Below, in pieces: positions 27,004-35,295 of a DNA stretch of 64,000 bases. Under the pieces are notes generated by a model, which saw only the letters and a program-made list of their open reading frames with translations, had not been told where the DNA came from and searched no databases. The translations under genes were made by a program, and so were the position numbers. Source of the stretch: an uncultured Clostridia bacterium (GTDB lineage Bacteria > Bacillota > Clostridia > Christensenellales > Borkfalkiaceae). The stretch is taken from contig CANQSR010000008.1 in NCBI GenBank assembly GCA_947626575.1, forward strand, positions 24,538-88,537, given 5' to 3'. Each line of letters opens with the position of its first letter. Position 1 is the stretch's first letter.

Positions 27004-27032
27004 TTGCAAAACGGGGAAAAGTATGGTAGAAT
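27004..27032 (+). promoter_or_regulatory. Sigma-A promoter of nadD-yqeK, predicted leaderless
   Basis: TTGCAA (27004-27009), 17 nt, TAGAAT (27027-27032). The ATG begins 7 nt after the -10, at the predicted +1. Confidence 0.75.
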
Positions 27033-27038
27033 GGGAGC

Positions 27039-28181
27039 ATGAAGATGGCGATTTTCGGGGGGTCGTTCGACCCGTTCCATACCCAGCACGAGGGGCTTGT
27101 GTGCGCCGCACGCAAGGCGCTCGGCCTCGGCCGCGTGATCGTCATGCCCTCCTTTGTGGCGCCGCATAAGCGCGGCGGAGCCTCTGCCGACGGGAAAAAT
27201 CGCATTGAAATGTGCAAAATCGCCCTTGGAAAGTATGATTTTGCCGAAGTCTCCGATTATGAAATACAGGCGGGCGGCACGAGTTATACCTACCTCACCT
27301 GCCGTGCGTTCGCGGAAAAGTACCCCGGTGCGGAACTCTTTTTCCTCGTCGGCGCGGATATGCTCTCGGATTTTTTCACGTGGAAAGCGCCGGACGACAT
27401 TCTCGCCCATGTGACGCTCGCCGCGTGCGGGAGAGGGGAGGCGCTCGATCCGCGCCTCCATGAAACATTCATTTCGCGCTTCGGAAAGGACTTTGCGGAG
27501 ATCCCCTTTACGGGGGAGGCCGTTTCCTCCACGGATATCCGCGTCATGCTCGCCTTCGGAAAACAGCCCGCCGCGCTCTGCGGCGGCGTGTATGAATACA
27601 TCCGCGCGCACGGTCTCTATTCGTATCCCGCCATCGCGCCCGCCCTTGCGCTCGAAAAGGAGCCGCGCCGCGAACACAGTTTCCGCGTTGCAAAGCTCGC
27701 CTGCCGCAGGGCGCGTTCTCTCGGCATCGGCGAGGAAAAGGCCTTGCTCGCGGCCGCCCTGCACGACTGCGCCAAGTATATCGCCTTGGACGATCCGCTC
27801 CTTGCGGGGTGCGAGGTCCCCGCGGACGTTCCCGCACCCGTTGTCCACCAATATACGGGCGCGTATCTCGCGGAACACGCCTTCGGCGTCGGGGACGGCG
27901 AGATCCTCGATGCCATCCGCTACCACGCGAGCGGCAGGGAGGATATGACCCCGCTCGGCAAGCTCATCTATCTTTCCGACCTCCTCGAAGAGGGGAGAAG
28001 TTTTGCGGGCGTGGAGTATTTGCGCGATCTCTTTTGGCGGGACTTGGACCGCTGTCTTGCCGAATCTCTGCGGTGCCAGCTTGCCTATTTAGGCGAGAAG
28101 GGGGATCCGATATACCCGCTCACGAGAACGGCCTATGCGTGGATCGAGGCCGAATTAAACAAGAAAAATCGCCATAATTGA
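27039..28181 (+). CDS. nadD: NadD-YqeK fusion: nicotinate-nucleotide adenylyltransferase and HD hydrolase
   Basis: 380 residues. Residues 1-195 are NadD with the nucleotidyltransferase loop FGGSFDPFHTQH and the C-terminal VSSTDIR motif; it adenylates nicotinate mononucleotide to make deamido-NAD. Residues 200-375 are a YqeK HD domain with REHSFRVAKLA, LHDCAKYI and IRYHASGREDMTPLGKLIY; YqeK proteins hydrolyse diadenosine tetraphosphate symmetrically. In many Firmicutes the two are adjacent genes; here they are one polypeptide. Start ATG 27039 (or ATG 27045) lies at the predicted transcription start, so the mRNA may be leaderless. rsfS follows in the same direction, the usual order. Confidence 0.95.
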   Translation: MKMAIFGGSFDPFHTQHEGLVCAARKALGLGRVIVMPSFVAPHKRGGASADGKNRIEMCKIALGKYDFAEVSDYEIQAGGTSYTYLTCRAFAEKYPGAELFFLVGADMLSDFFTWKAPDDILAHVTLAACGRGEALDPRLHETFISRFGKDFAEIPFTGEAVSSTDIRVMLAFGKQPAALCGGVYEYIRAHGLYSYPAIAPALALEKEPRREHSFRVAKLACRRARSLGIGEEKALLAAALHDCAKYIALDDPLLAGCEVPADVPAPVVHQYTGAYLAEHAFGVGDGEILDAIRYHASGREDMTPLGKLIYLSDLLEEGRSFAGVEYLRDLFWRDLDRCLAESLRCQLAYLGEKGDPIYPLTRTAYAWIEAELNKKNRHN

Positions 28182-28204
28182 AGTATTATGCCACGCATAG
28201 TACC
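28182..28204. repeat. 9-5-9 inverted repeat, copy 2
   Basis: AGTATTATG (28182-28190), five nt, CATAGTACC (28196-28204). The stem is imperfect. It lies between nadD-yqeK and rsfS, begins at the nadD-yqeK stop region, and resembles 26163-26185. Confidence 0.75.
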
Positions 28205-28254
28205 GTGCAAAAAGGCGAAAAACAAAAAGAAAATTTAATTCAGGGGGTATTTTT

Positions 28255-28605
28255 ATGGAAGGACGCGAACTTGCAATGGCATGCGCGAAGGCGCTCTCGG
28301 AGAAGAAGGCGGATGACATCGTACTCATCGATGTCTCCGAGCAGACGGTGGTTTGCAGTTACTTTGTCGTTGCGAGCGGCAGATCTTCGACGCAGGTGCG
28401 CTCGCTCGGTGACAACGTCGAGGAACAGCTTGAAAAGAAATACGGCCTTTCGCCCATCCGCAAGGAAGGGATGCGCGAGGGGCGTTGGGGCGTTCTCGAT
28501 TACGGCGACGTCGTCGTGCAGATCTTCAACGAGGAATCGCGGAAGTTCTACTATCTCGAACGTCTCTGGGATTCCGGCCGCAACGTGGAGCGTTACACGG
28601 ATTGA
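28255..28605 (+). CDS. rsfS: Ribosome silencing factor RsfS
   Basis: 116 residues, the standard DUF143 length. ALSEKKADDIVLIDVSEQ, SYFVVASGRSSTQVRSL and GMREGRWGVLDYGDVVVQIF are all family signatures, with WVLxDYGDVVVHxF almost kept. RsfS binds ribosomal protein uL14 and blocks subunit joining when nutrients run low. It follows nadD-yqeK with a 73-nt gap containing the inverted repeat and an AGGGGG ribosome site 8-9 nt before the ATG. Confidence 0.95.
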   Translation: MEGRELAMACAKALSEKKADDIVLIDVSEQTVVCSYFVVASGRSSTQVRSLGDNVEEQLEKKYGLSPIRKEGMREGRWGVLDYGDVVVQIFNEESRKFYYLERLWDSGRNVERYTD

Positions 28606-28629
28606 GCGGCCGCTCCGCTATTTGCTCCG

Positions 28630-28887
28630 CTATTTTTCCTCGTCGCGGAAGGAAATGCGCTTGGGCTCCGAATAGGATGCGCGGGCGCGTTTTTTCTTCT
28701 TCTCCACGATGTAATAGACGGGTTCCGCCTCCTTGGGGAGCGGCTTTTCGGGCTTATCCTTGGGCAGGTCCTTGCGGGCGCGGTAGCCGTAGCGCGCGAG
28801 CATATAGATGTGTACGGCGAGGAAACAGGCGAAGAGCAGGAGAAGGGCGTATAGGCCGCCGAGCCATTGGTTTGCAAGCAAATTCAT
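28630..28887 (-). CDS. Small single-helix membrane protein
   Basis: 85 residues. One membrane helix (about 8-31, LGGLYALLLLFACFLAVHIYML) is followed by a strongly basic cytoplasmic tail with KKKKRARAS. No family was recognised. The extended -10 TGATACAAT ends 6 nt before the ATG, so the message may be leaderless. If it has a leader, the GGAGG directly before the ATG would be too close unless translation starts at the TTG of codon 3. It converges with rsfS and diverges from the DeoC-like gene. Confidence 0.65.
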   Translation of the reverse strand: MNLLANQWLGGLYALLLLFACFLAVHIYMLARYGYRARKDLPKDKPEKPLPKEAEPVYYIVEKKKKRARASYSEPKRISFRDEEK

Positions 28888-28969
28888 GCCTCCATTGTAT
28901 CACCCGTCTTTTGTCATATTTTGCAAGAGACGGGAATATTTTCCGTAACTTTCGGGAAAGATAGCGCGT

Positions 28970-29806
28970 ATGGAAGGAACATTTCTTTCGGCGGCCGAGG
29001 CCGTGGAGTACGGTGAATTCAAGAGAACGCGCAGGGAAGCGGAGATCTCCGTGACCCTGCACAAACTGACGGTGGACGCTTCCCGCAGGGAGACCGACCG
29101 CTTTGCCCTCAAAACGGCGTGCGAGAGTGCGAGGAAGCTGTTTGCGTACGGCGTCCTCGTCTCGCCCGTGCATGTGGGCGCGGCGAAGAAGTATCTTGCG
29201 GGCAGCGAGACGTATGTCATCTGCCTCGTCGGCGGGACGGGCGAGACCATTGTCCCCGTCAAGCGGTTGGAGGCCAAGAAGGCGATCTCGCAGGGCGCGC
29301 GGGAGATCCGTCTCGTACTCTGCTACTCCGCCCTGCGCGCGGCCAACGCCTCCTACCTCAGGCGGGAAATCAAGAAGTTGAAGCGCGCGGCGCGGAAGAT
29401 TCCGCTCGTCGTCTCGCTCGAAGACCACACGCTCGGCGAGGAAGAGATCGCTCTGGGCGCAAAACTTGCGGCCGAGGCCAATGCGGACGCCGTCTGCGTG
29501 CGCGGCGAGACGCAACTCGTTCTGCGCGCCCTGCGTGCGGGCGGCGGAAAGATACGCGTGGACGCCTCCGAAGTGGAAAACGCCGAACAGCTCCGCACGC
29601 TCGCAAAGTCGGGTGCCTCCCTGCTCGGAACGGCCGACCCCGAACGCATCGCGAAAGAACTCTATGAGAGGGCGCGGGAGGAAGCGGGGCAGCTCGCGTC
29701 CGTCCCCGGCGGGAATATACCTTCGCCTGCTCCCGGCGGAAATATGTCTCCGTCTGCTCCCGGCGGAAATCCGCCTACGTCCGTCCCCGGACAGGAAAAC
29801 ATATAA
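28970..29806 (+). CDS. DeoC-like aldolase homologue, probably inactive
   Basis: 278 residues with the DeoC TIM barrel pattern throughout (LHKLTVDASRRETDRFALK, then FAYGVLVSPVHVG, then VPVKRLEAKKAISQGAREI). The catalytic residues of deoxyribose-phosphate aldolase are not kept. By alignment of motifs, the Schiff-base lysine region (ADFVKTSTG in DeoC) reads ADAVCVRGE, the second lysine in KAAGG is replaced around RVDASE, and the Asp of DMVINIG reads RLVLCYS. The C-terminal tail (about 243-278) is a proline-rich array with three PGGN units. It is monocistronic with a terminator. The fold is confident; loss of aldolase activity is inferred. No RBS of normal strength is seen. Confidence 0.75.
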   Translation: MEGTFLSAAEAVEYGEFKRTRREAEISVTLHKLTVDASRRETDRFALKTACESARKLFAYGVLVSPVHVGAAKKYLAGSETYVICLVGGTGETIVPVKRLEAKKAISQGAREIRLVLCYSALRAANASYLRREIKKLKRAARKIPLVVSLEDHTLGEEEIALGAKLAAEANADAVCVRGETQLVLRALRAGGGKIRVDASEVENAEQLRTLAKSGASLLGTADPERIAKELYERAREEAGQLASVPGGNIPSPAPGGNMSPSAPGGNPPTSVPGQENI

Positions 29807-29827
29807 ACGGCCCCGGCCGTTTTTTGT
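29805..29827 (+). terminator. Terminator of the DeoC-like gene
   Basis: AAACGGC (29805-29811), loop CCCG, GCCGTTT (29816-29822), followed by further T residues. It overlaps the stop codon. Confidence 0.8.
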
Positions 29828-29924
29828 TTGGCGAAAAAGGGGCAAATGCGTCGCATCGCCGCCGTTTTCGGATAAAATTTTTTGTCCGTGCGGTGAAATT
29901 CTCGGAAAAACGCCGAAAATCGCT

Positions 29925-29952
29925 TTGAGATTTCCGTATTTTATAGTACAAT
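29925..29952 (+). promoter_or_regulatory. Probable sigma-A promoter of secA
   Basis: TTGAGA (29925-29930), 16 nt, TACAAT (29947-29952). An overlapping TATAGT at 29942-29947 is an alternative -10. Confidence 0.6.
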
Positions 29953-29967
29953 ATACAAGTAATACTT

Positions 29968-29991
29968 TGCGCGCGCAACGCGCGCATTTTT
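29968..29991 (+). promoter_or_regulatory. Terminator-like hairpin in the secA leader
   Basis: TGCGCGC (29968-29974), 5-nt loop, GCGCGCA (29980-29986), then TTTTT. It lies between promoter and secA ATG (30007), where a terminator would act as an attenuator. Confidence 0.5.
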
Positions 29992-30006
29992 CGGAGCATT
30001 TTCAGA

Positions 30007-33000
30007 ATGGGATTGATTTCTTTCATCAAGGACAGCGACGGCCGCAAGAGCCTCAAAAAGCTCGATAAAATGGCCCGTTCGGTCGAGGCGCTCGAACCCA
30101 AATATCAGGCGATGAGCGACGACGAACTCAAAAACCAGACCAATGTGTTCAAAGACCGTCTCCAAAAGGGCGAGACGCTCGACGATATCCTCTATGATGC
30201 CTTTGCCGCCCTGCGCGAAGCGAGCTGGCGCGTACTCGGCATGAAGCATTTCCACGTCCAGATCGTGGGCGGCATCTGCCTCTTTCAGGGCCGTATCGCC
30301 GAGATGAAGACGGGCGAAGGCAAGACGCTCGTTGCGACGCTTCCCGCCTACCTCGAAGCGCTCGGCGGAAAGGGCGTGCATATCGTGACCGTCAACGATT
30401 ACCTCGCCCGCCGCGACGCGGAATGGATGGGCAAAGTCCACCGCTTTATGGGGCTGAAAGTCGGCGTCGTCGTTCCGGGCATGTCGCAGGAAGATAAGCG
30501 CGAGGCCTACCGTGCGGATATTACCTATGGCACGAACAATGAGTTCGGCTTCGATTACCTCCGCGATAATCTCGTCTACAACATGGCGGACATGGTCCAG
30601 CGCGACCTCAACTTTGCCATCGTGGACGAGGTGGACTCCATCCTTATCGATGAAGCGCGTACGCCGCTCATCATTTCCCACAGAGGGGAGAAATCCTCCG
30701 ATCTCTATGAGCGCGCCGATAGGTTCGTCCGCTCCTTGAAGGGCGGTTACGACGACGAACTCGACCGCATCTATGAGGAGACGTTGAAGGAAGGCGCCGC
30801 GCAGGACGACGATAAGGGCCGCAAGAAACGCAGTTCGACGCAGAGCAAGCTGGATAAATCCGAACAGCTCGGCTGGGATTACCTCATCGAGCGCAAGGAC
30901 CGCGAGGTCCACCTCTTGGCGCTGGGCGCGGAGAAGGCGGAGCGCGTGTTCGGGATCGACGATTGGGACGGCATCGAGGCCGCCAAGATAAACCATCACA
31001 TCCAGCAGGCGCTCAAAGCGCACCATCTCTTCCACCTCGGCGAGCAATACATCATTGCCGACGAAAAGGACCCGAACGGGGGCGAGCGCAAGGGCATCGT
31101 CATCGTCGATGAATTTACGGGCCGTCTCATGATCGGCCGCCGCTATTCGGAAGGCCTCCACCAGGCCATCGAGGCCAAGGAGGGCATTTCCGTCCGCGAA
31201 GAGAACAAGACGGTCGCCACCATCACCTTCCAGAATTATTTCCGTCTCTACAAGAAACTTTCGGGCATGACGGGTACCGCCAAGACGGAGGAAGGGGAAT
31301 TCCGCACCATCTACTCTCTCGACGTCATCGAGATCCCCACCAACCGCCCCGTTGCCCGCGAGGACCTGCACGACCGCATCTATTCCACCGAGAACGGCAA
31401 GAAGAAGGCCATCGTCCGCGAGATCATGGAGCGGCACGCCAAGGGCCAGCCGTTGCTCGTCGGCACGGTCTCCGTCGAGAAATCGGAGGAGATCTCCAAA
31501 CTTCTTCGCGTCAACGGCATCAAGCACAATATCCTGAACGCCAAGAACCATGAGCGCGAGGCAGAGATCGTCGCGCAGGCAGGCAGATACGGCGCGGTGA
31601 CCATCGCGACCAACATGGCGGGCCGCGGTACGGATATCCTGCTCGGCGGCAACCCCGAATATCTCGCCAAGAAACAGCTCCGCGGCGAAGGCGTCGAACA
31701 CGACGTCATCGAACGCGCCACGAGCTATGCCGAACTCGACGAGGAGACGGCGGCGGTGCGCGAACGCTACAAGGCGCTTTACGAACAATTCAAACAGCAG
31801 ACCGACGAGGAGAAGAAGAAAGTCATCGAGGCGGGCGGCCTGTGCATCATCGGCACCGAACGCCACGAGAGCCGCCGAATTGATAACCAGCTGCGCGGCC
31901 GTTCTGGCCGCCAGGGCGATATCGGCGCCTCCATCTTCTTCCTCTCGCTGGAAGACGACCTCATGAAGCGCTTCGGCGGCGAACGGATGCAGGCCATCTA
32001 TGAGCGCAGTAAGATGCAGGAGGATGAGAGCCTCGAAAGCAGTCTTTTGACCCGCCTCATCGAGTATGCGCAAAAGCAGATCGAGGGCCGCAACTTCGGC
32101 ATCCGTAAGAACGTCCTCCAATATGACGACGTCATGAATAAGCAGCGTATGCTCATCTACGACCAGCGCATGAAGGTGTTGAAGGGCGAGGACGTGCATG
32201 AACAGATTTTGAAATACATCCCCGACCTCGTGGAGGACATCGTGCGGCGCACCGTGGATAACGACGATATCCCCGCCAAGTGGAACGAGGACGATCTGAA
32301 CGCCGCGCTCGAAAAGGGATATCTTCCCGCGGAGACCAACTTCGTCACCCGCGAAAAGCTGGAAAAATGGGATTTCCCCAAGGCGATCGAAAAAATTTCC
32401 GCCAAAGTTGCCGAGACCTATGAGGCCAAGATTGCCGATATCAACCAGGCGCTCGCCGAAAACGGCAGCGGCACGTTCGGCGACTATGAGCGCACGGTGC
32501 TTTTGCGGTACGTCACCGACGAGTGGGTGGACCATATCGACTCCATGGACCAGCTCAGAAAGGGCATCGGCCTGCGCTCCTATGCGCAGATCGACCCCGT
32601 CATTGCCTATAAGCAAGAGGGTTCGGCGATGTTCAACGAGATGATCGAGCGCATCCAAAACCGCACCATCGACCACCTTCTCCGCGTACGCCTGCAACGC
32701 CGCCCCGCCGAGGCGCAACAGCCCGCGCCCCAGCCCCGCCCGCAACAGGCCATCCCGCGCGTGTATCCCTCCATGCCCAAACAGGAGAACGGGACGCCCG
32801 CGCCCGCCGCGCCGCGCGTCTATCCTTCCGCGCCGCAGGGAGAGGGGACTGCCGCCGTGCAGATGCCTTCCCGCACGGGGGAGACCATCGTGGATAGCGG
32901 CGTGCCTGAGAAGATCGACCTTGCAAAGTTGCAGACGAGCGGTTCGGAGAAATTCAACCCCGCGACGATGAAGAAGGCGAAGAAACCGGGCGCCAACGAC

Positions 33001-33075
33001 CCTTGTTGGTGCGGAAGCGGTCTCAAATATAAGAAGTGTCACATGCTCTCCGACGAGCAAAAATCCCGCAACTGA
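30007..33075 (+). CDS. secA: Preprotein translocase ATPase SecA
   Basis: 1022 residues. NBD1 has GEGKTLVATLPAYL (Walker A, about 105), DEVDSILIDEARTPL (Walker B) and VNDYLARRDAEWMG. NBD2 shows SGMTGTAKTEEGEF, TNMAGRGTDI and HESRRIDNQLRGRSGRQGD. The preprotein cross-linking domain and helical scaffold/wing follow. The C-terminus is a long Pro/Gln/Arg-rich linker (about 895-985) ending in the zinc-binding SEC-C motif PCWCGSGLKYKKCH, which contacts lipids and chaperones in other bacteria. SecA drives protein export through SecYEG. It starts a secA-prfB-tsaD operon. Confidence 0.99.
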   Translation: MGLISFIKDSDGRKSLKKLDKMARSVEALEPKYQAMSDDELKNQTNVFKDRLQKGETLDDILYDAFAALREASWRVLGMKHFHVQIVGGICLFQGRIAEMKTGEGKTLVATLPAYLEALGGKGVHIVTVNDYLARRDAEWMGKVHRFMGLKVGVVVPGMSQEDKREAYRADITYGTNNEFGFDYLRDNLVYNMADMVQRDLNFAIVDEVDSILIDEARTPLIISHRGEKSSDLYERADRFVRSLKGGYDDELDRIYEETLKEGAAQDDDKGRKKRSSTQSKLDKSEQLGWDYLIERKDREVHLLALGAEKAERVFGIDDWDGIEAAKINHHIQQALKAHHLFHLGEQYIIADEKDPNGGERKGIVIVDEFTGRLMIGRRYSEGLHQAIEAKEGISVREENKTVATITFQNYFRLYKKLSGMTGTAKTEEGEFRTIYSLDVIEIPTNRPVAREDLHDRIYSTENGKKKAIVREIMERHAKGQPLLVGTVSVEKSEEISKLLRVNGIKHNILNAKNHEREAEIVAQAGRYGAVTIATNMAGRGTDILLGGNPEYLAKKQLRGEGVEHDVIERATSYAELDEETAAVRERYKALYEQFKQQTDEEKKKVIEAGGLCIIGTERHESRRIDNQLRGRSGRQGDIGASIFFLSLEDDLMKRFGGERMQAIYERSKMQEDESLESSLLTRLIEYAQKQIEGRNFGIRKNVLQYDDVMNKQRMLIYDQRMKVLKGEDVHEQILKYIPDLVEDIVRRTVDNDDIPAKWNEDDLNAALEKGYLPAETNFVTREKLEKWDFPKAIEKISAKVAETYEAKIADINQALAENGSGTFGDYERTVLLRYVTDEWVDHIDSMDQLRKGIGLRSYAQIDPVIAYKQEGSAMFNEMIERIQNRTIDHLLRVRLQRRPAEAQQPAPQPRPQQAIPRVYPSMPKQENGTPAPAAPRVYPSAPQGEGTAAVQMPSRTGETIVDSGVPEKIDLAKLQTSGSEKFNPATMKKAKKPGANDPCWCGSGLKYKKCHMLSDEQKSRN

Positions 33076-33083
33076 GAGAATTT

Positions 33084-34181
33084 ATGTTCAAAGCCGACGA
33101 TTACAGACTGAAATTGAAGGCGCTTGAGGAGACCCTCGGCGAAGCAAAGTACGCATTGGATATCGACCGCCGCTATGAGCAGGTAAAGTCGCTCAGGGCG
33201 GAGCAGGAAAACCCGGAGGTCTGGCAGGACCTCGAACGCTCCGCGAAGATCGGGCGGGAGATCTCCTCCAACGAGTCTAAGATCGCCTCCTATGAAAAGG
33301 GCAGAAAGGCGCTCGACGACGCCGACGAGATCGTAGACCTCATCGAGGAGACGGGGGAGGAGGACCTCATCCCCGAACTCGATAAGATGATGGCGGCGGC
33401 CGAGGCGGATATCGAGGAGATGCGCGTACGCGCGCTTCTCCGCGGCAAATACGATAGTTGCAACGCGCTTTTATCCATCCACGCCGGCGCGGGCGGCACC
33501 GAGGCATGCGATTGGGTATCCATGTTATACCGCATGTACTGCCGCTATGCCGAAATGAACGGCTATAAGGTCACGGAAATCGACCGCCTTGCGGGCGATT
33601 CCGCAGGCCTCAAATCGGTGGATTTCAAGGTGGAAGGCGAGAATGCTTACGGCTATCTGAAAGCCGAGATCGGCGTCCACCGCCTTGTGCGCATCTCTCC
33701 CTTCGATGCCAACAAACGCCGCCAGACTTCCTTCGCCTCCCTCGAAGTCATGCCCGAAGTGGATGACGACGGCGAGGTGGAGATCAAGGATGAGGACATC
33801 CGCATCGACGTTTACCGCTCTTCGGGGGCGGGCGGCCAGAAGGTCAACAAGACGGAGACGGCCATCCGCATCACGCACTTCCCGACGGGCATCGTCGTCA
33901 CCTGCCAGAACGAGCGGAGCCAGCTCCAAAATAAGGAGATGGCATTCAAATATCTGCGCTCCAAGCTCATCGAAAAGCAGATCGAGGAGCGCATGGCGGC
34001 GGAGGCCGCTTTGAAGGGCGAGACGAAAAAGATCGAATGGGGTTCGCAGATCCGCTCCTATGTGTTCTGCCCGTACACGCTCGTCAAGGACCACAGGACG
34101 GGCTACGAGATGGGCGACGTGCAGGCAGTGATGGACGGCAACATTCAGGGCTTCATCATCGACTATCTGAAAAAGTCGTAA
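33084..34181 (+). CDS. prfB: Peptide chain release factor 2, no frameshift site
   Basis: 365 residues. The GGQ loop is SSGAGGQKVNKTE, and the stop-codon-reading motif is SPF (VRISPFDANKRR), which identifies RF2 (UGA/UAA), not RF1. The gene reads straight through from ATG 33084 to the stop in one frame. The in-frame UGA and internal Shine-Dalgarno used for autoregulatory +1 frameshifting in many prfB genes are absent. It starts 8 nt after secA, as in most Firmicutes, with a weak GAGAG ribosome site, suggesting coupling to secA translation. Confidence 0.97.
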   Translation: MFKADDYRLKLKALEETLGEAKYALDIDRRYEQVKSLRAEQENPEVWQDLERSAKIGREISSNESKIASYEKGRKALDDADEIVDLIEETGEEDLIPELDKMMAAAEADIEEMRVRALLRGKYDSCNALLSIHAGAGGTEACDWVSMLYRMYCRYAEMNGYKVTEIDRLAGDSAGLKSVDFKVEGENAYGYLKAEIGVHRLVRISPFDANKRRQTSFASLEVMPEVDDDGEVEIKDEDIRIDVYRSSGAGGQKVNKTETAIRITHFPTGIVVTCQNERSQLQNKEMAFKYLRSKLIEKQIEERMAAEAALKGETKKIEWGSQIRSYVFCPYTLVKDHRTGYEMGDVQAVMDGNIQGFIIDYLKKS

Positions 34182-34185
34182 TACT

Positions 34186-35196
34186 ATGAAAGAACCGTTG
34201 ATTTTGGGAATCGAATCCTCATGCGACGAGACGGCGGCGGCGGTCATCCGCGGCCGCTCTCTTTTGTCCGACGAGATCATCTCTTCCGCGCAGTTGCAGG
34301 CGCGCTTCGGCGGGGTCGTTCCCGAACTTGCCTCCCGCGCCCATACCGACGCCATCGGCGAAGTGGTCCCGCAGGCCTTAAAGGCGGCGGGGGTCTCGAA
34401 GGAAGAGCTGAGCGCGGTGGCCGTCACGTACGGCGCGGGGCTTCTCGGCGCCCTTCTCGTGGGGCTCTCCTTCGCAAAGGGGCTGGCATATTCCCTGCAC
34501 ATCCCGCTCATCGCCGTCAACCACATCCGCGGCCACCTTGCGGCGGCCTACTTGGAGGACGCATCCTTGGAGCCGCCCTTTGTGACGCTGCTCGCGAGCG
34601 GCGGGCATACGGCCATCCTGTATGCAAAATCGGAGACGCAGTTCGAGATCCTCGGCGGCACGTTGGACGACGCGGCGGGGGAGGCGTTCGATAAGATCGC
34701 GCGCGTCCTCGGCCTTCCCTATCCCGGAGGGCCGCACGTGGAGGCGTTGGCCCGCGGGGGGAACCCGTCCATCCCCATGCCCCGTATGCTCAAAGGGGCG
34801 GGCGGTTATAATTTCTCATACAGCGGGCTGAAAACTTACATCATCAACTATGTGCATACGGCCGAGCAGCGCGGGGAAGAATACAGCCGCGCCGACGTTG
34901 CCTGTTCCTTCCAGCATGCGGCGCTCGATATCCTCGTCCAAAAGACGGTGGAGGCCGCAAGGGAGAAGGGGACGGATACCGTGACGGCGGGCGGCGGGGT
35001 CATCGCCAACGGCTATCTCCGCGAGAGCCTTTCCGCTATGTGCGCGCAGGCGGGCCTCAAACTCGTCCTGCCCGCGAAAAAGCGTTGCACGGATAACGCC
35101 GCCATGATCGCGGCCGAGGGCCTCATCCAATACCGTGCGGGAAATTTTGCGCCGCTCTCCGTCAACGCGGCGCCGAGCATTCCCCTGAAAGTGTGA
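34186..35196 (+). CDS. tsaD: tRNA N6-threonylcarbamoyladenosine transferase TsaD
   Basis: 336 residues of the ASKHA fold. GIESSCDETAAAV opens it, NHIRGHLAAAY carries the metal histidines, LASGGHTAILY and GGTLDDAAGEAFDKIARVLG follow, and VTAGGGVIANGYLRE and CTDNAAMIA complete the signature. With TsaB, TsaC and TsaE it makes t6A37 in tRNAs reading ANN codons. It starts 4 nt after prfB, so it is the third gene of the secA operon. TsaB and TsaE are not in the window. Confidence 0.98.
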   Translation: MKEPLILGIESSCDETAAAVIRGRSLLSDEIISSAQLQARFGGVVPELASRAHTDAIGEVVPQALKAAGVSKEELSAVAVTYGAGLLGALLVGLSFAKGLAYSLHIPLIAVNHIRGHLAAAYLEDASLEPPFVTLLASGGHTAILYAKSETQFEILGGTLDDAAGEAFDKIARVLGLPYPGGPHVEALARGGNPSIPMPRMLKGAGGYNFSYSGLKTYIINYVHTAEQRGEEYSRADVACSFQHAALDILVQKTVEAAREKGTDTVTAGGGVIANGYLRESLSAMCAQAGLKLVLPAKKRCTDNAAMIAAEGLIQYRAGNFAPLSVNAAPSIPLKV

Positions 35197-35229
35197 GCGG
35201 CAAAAAACACGGGGAAATTTCCGAAAATC

Positions 35230-35258
35230 TTGACAGGAAGCGCTTTCCGCGCTATAAT
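35230..35258 (+). promoter_or_regulatory. Consensus sigma-A promoter of the HMA-domain gene
   Basis: TTGACA (35230-35235), 17 nt, TATAAT (35253-35258). A perfect consensus this strong suggests that a repressor controls it. Confidence 0.9.
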
Positions 35259-35263
35259 ATATC

Positions 35264-35277
35264 TATCATTATTGATA
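35264..35277. promoter_or_regulatory. Operator-like palindrome at the HMA-gene start site
   Basis: TATCA (35264-35268), TTAT, TGATA (35273-35277). It lies over the predicted +1 (about 35265), a typical repressor position. The regulator is unknown; a DtxR- or Fur-type site is possible because a DtxR gene follows. Confidence 0.4.
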
Positions 35278-35295
35278 AAAGGAGTGTTACGGGTC

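Noticed and set aside
28600..28640. Terminator from the GAGCGGCCGCTC palindrome after rsfS
   Set aside because: The stem is too short and the T-run is separated by other sequence; the region also holds the end of the convergent gene.
29941..33060. Open frame of about 1040 codons antisense to secA
   Set aside because: It lies wholly opposite a clear secA with intact motifs; its product is low-complexity and has no ribosome site. GC-rich codon bias keeps this antisense frame open.
33084..33180. Programmed +1 frameshift in prfB
   Set aside because: No in-frame TGA or CTTTGA slippery site occurs; the frame is continuous from ATG 33084.
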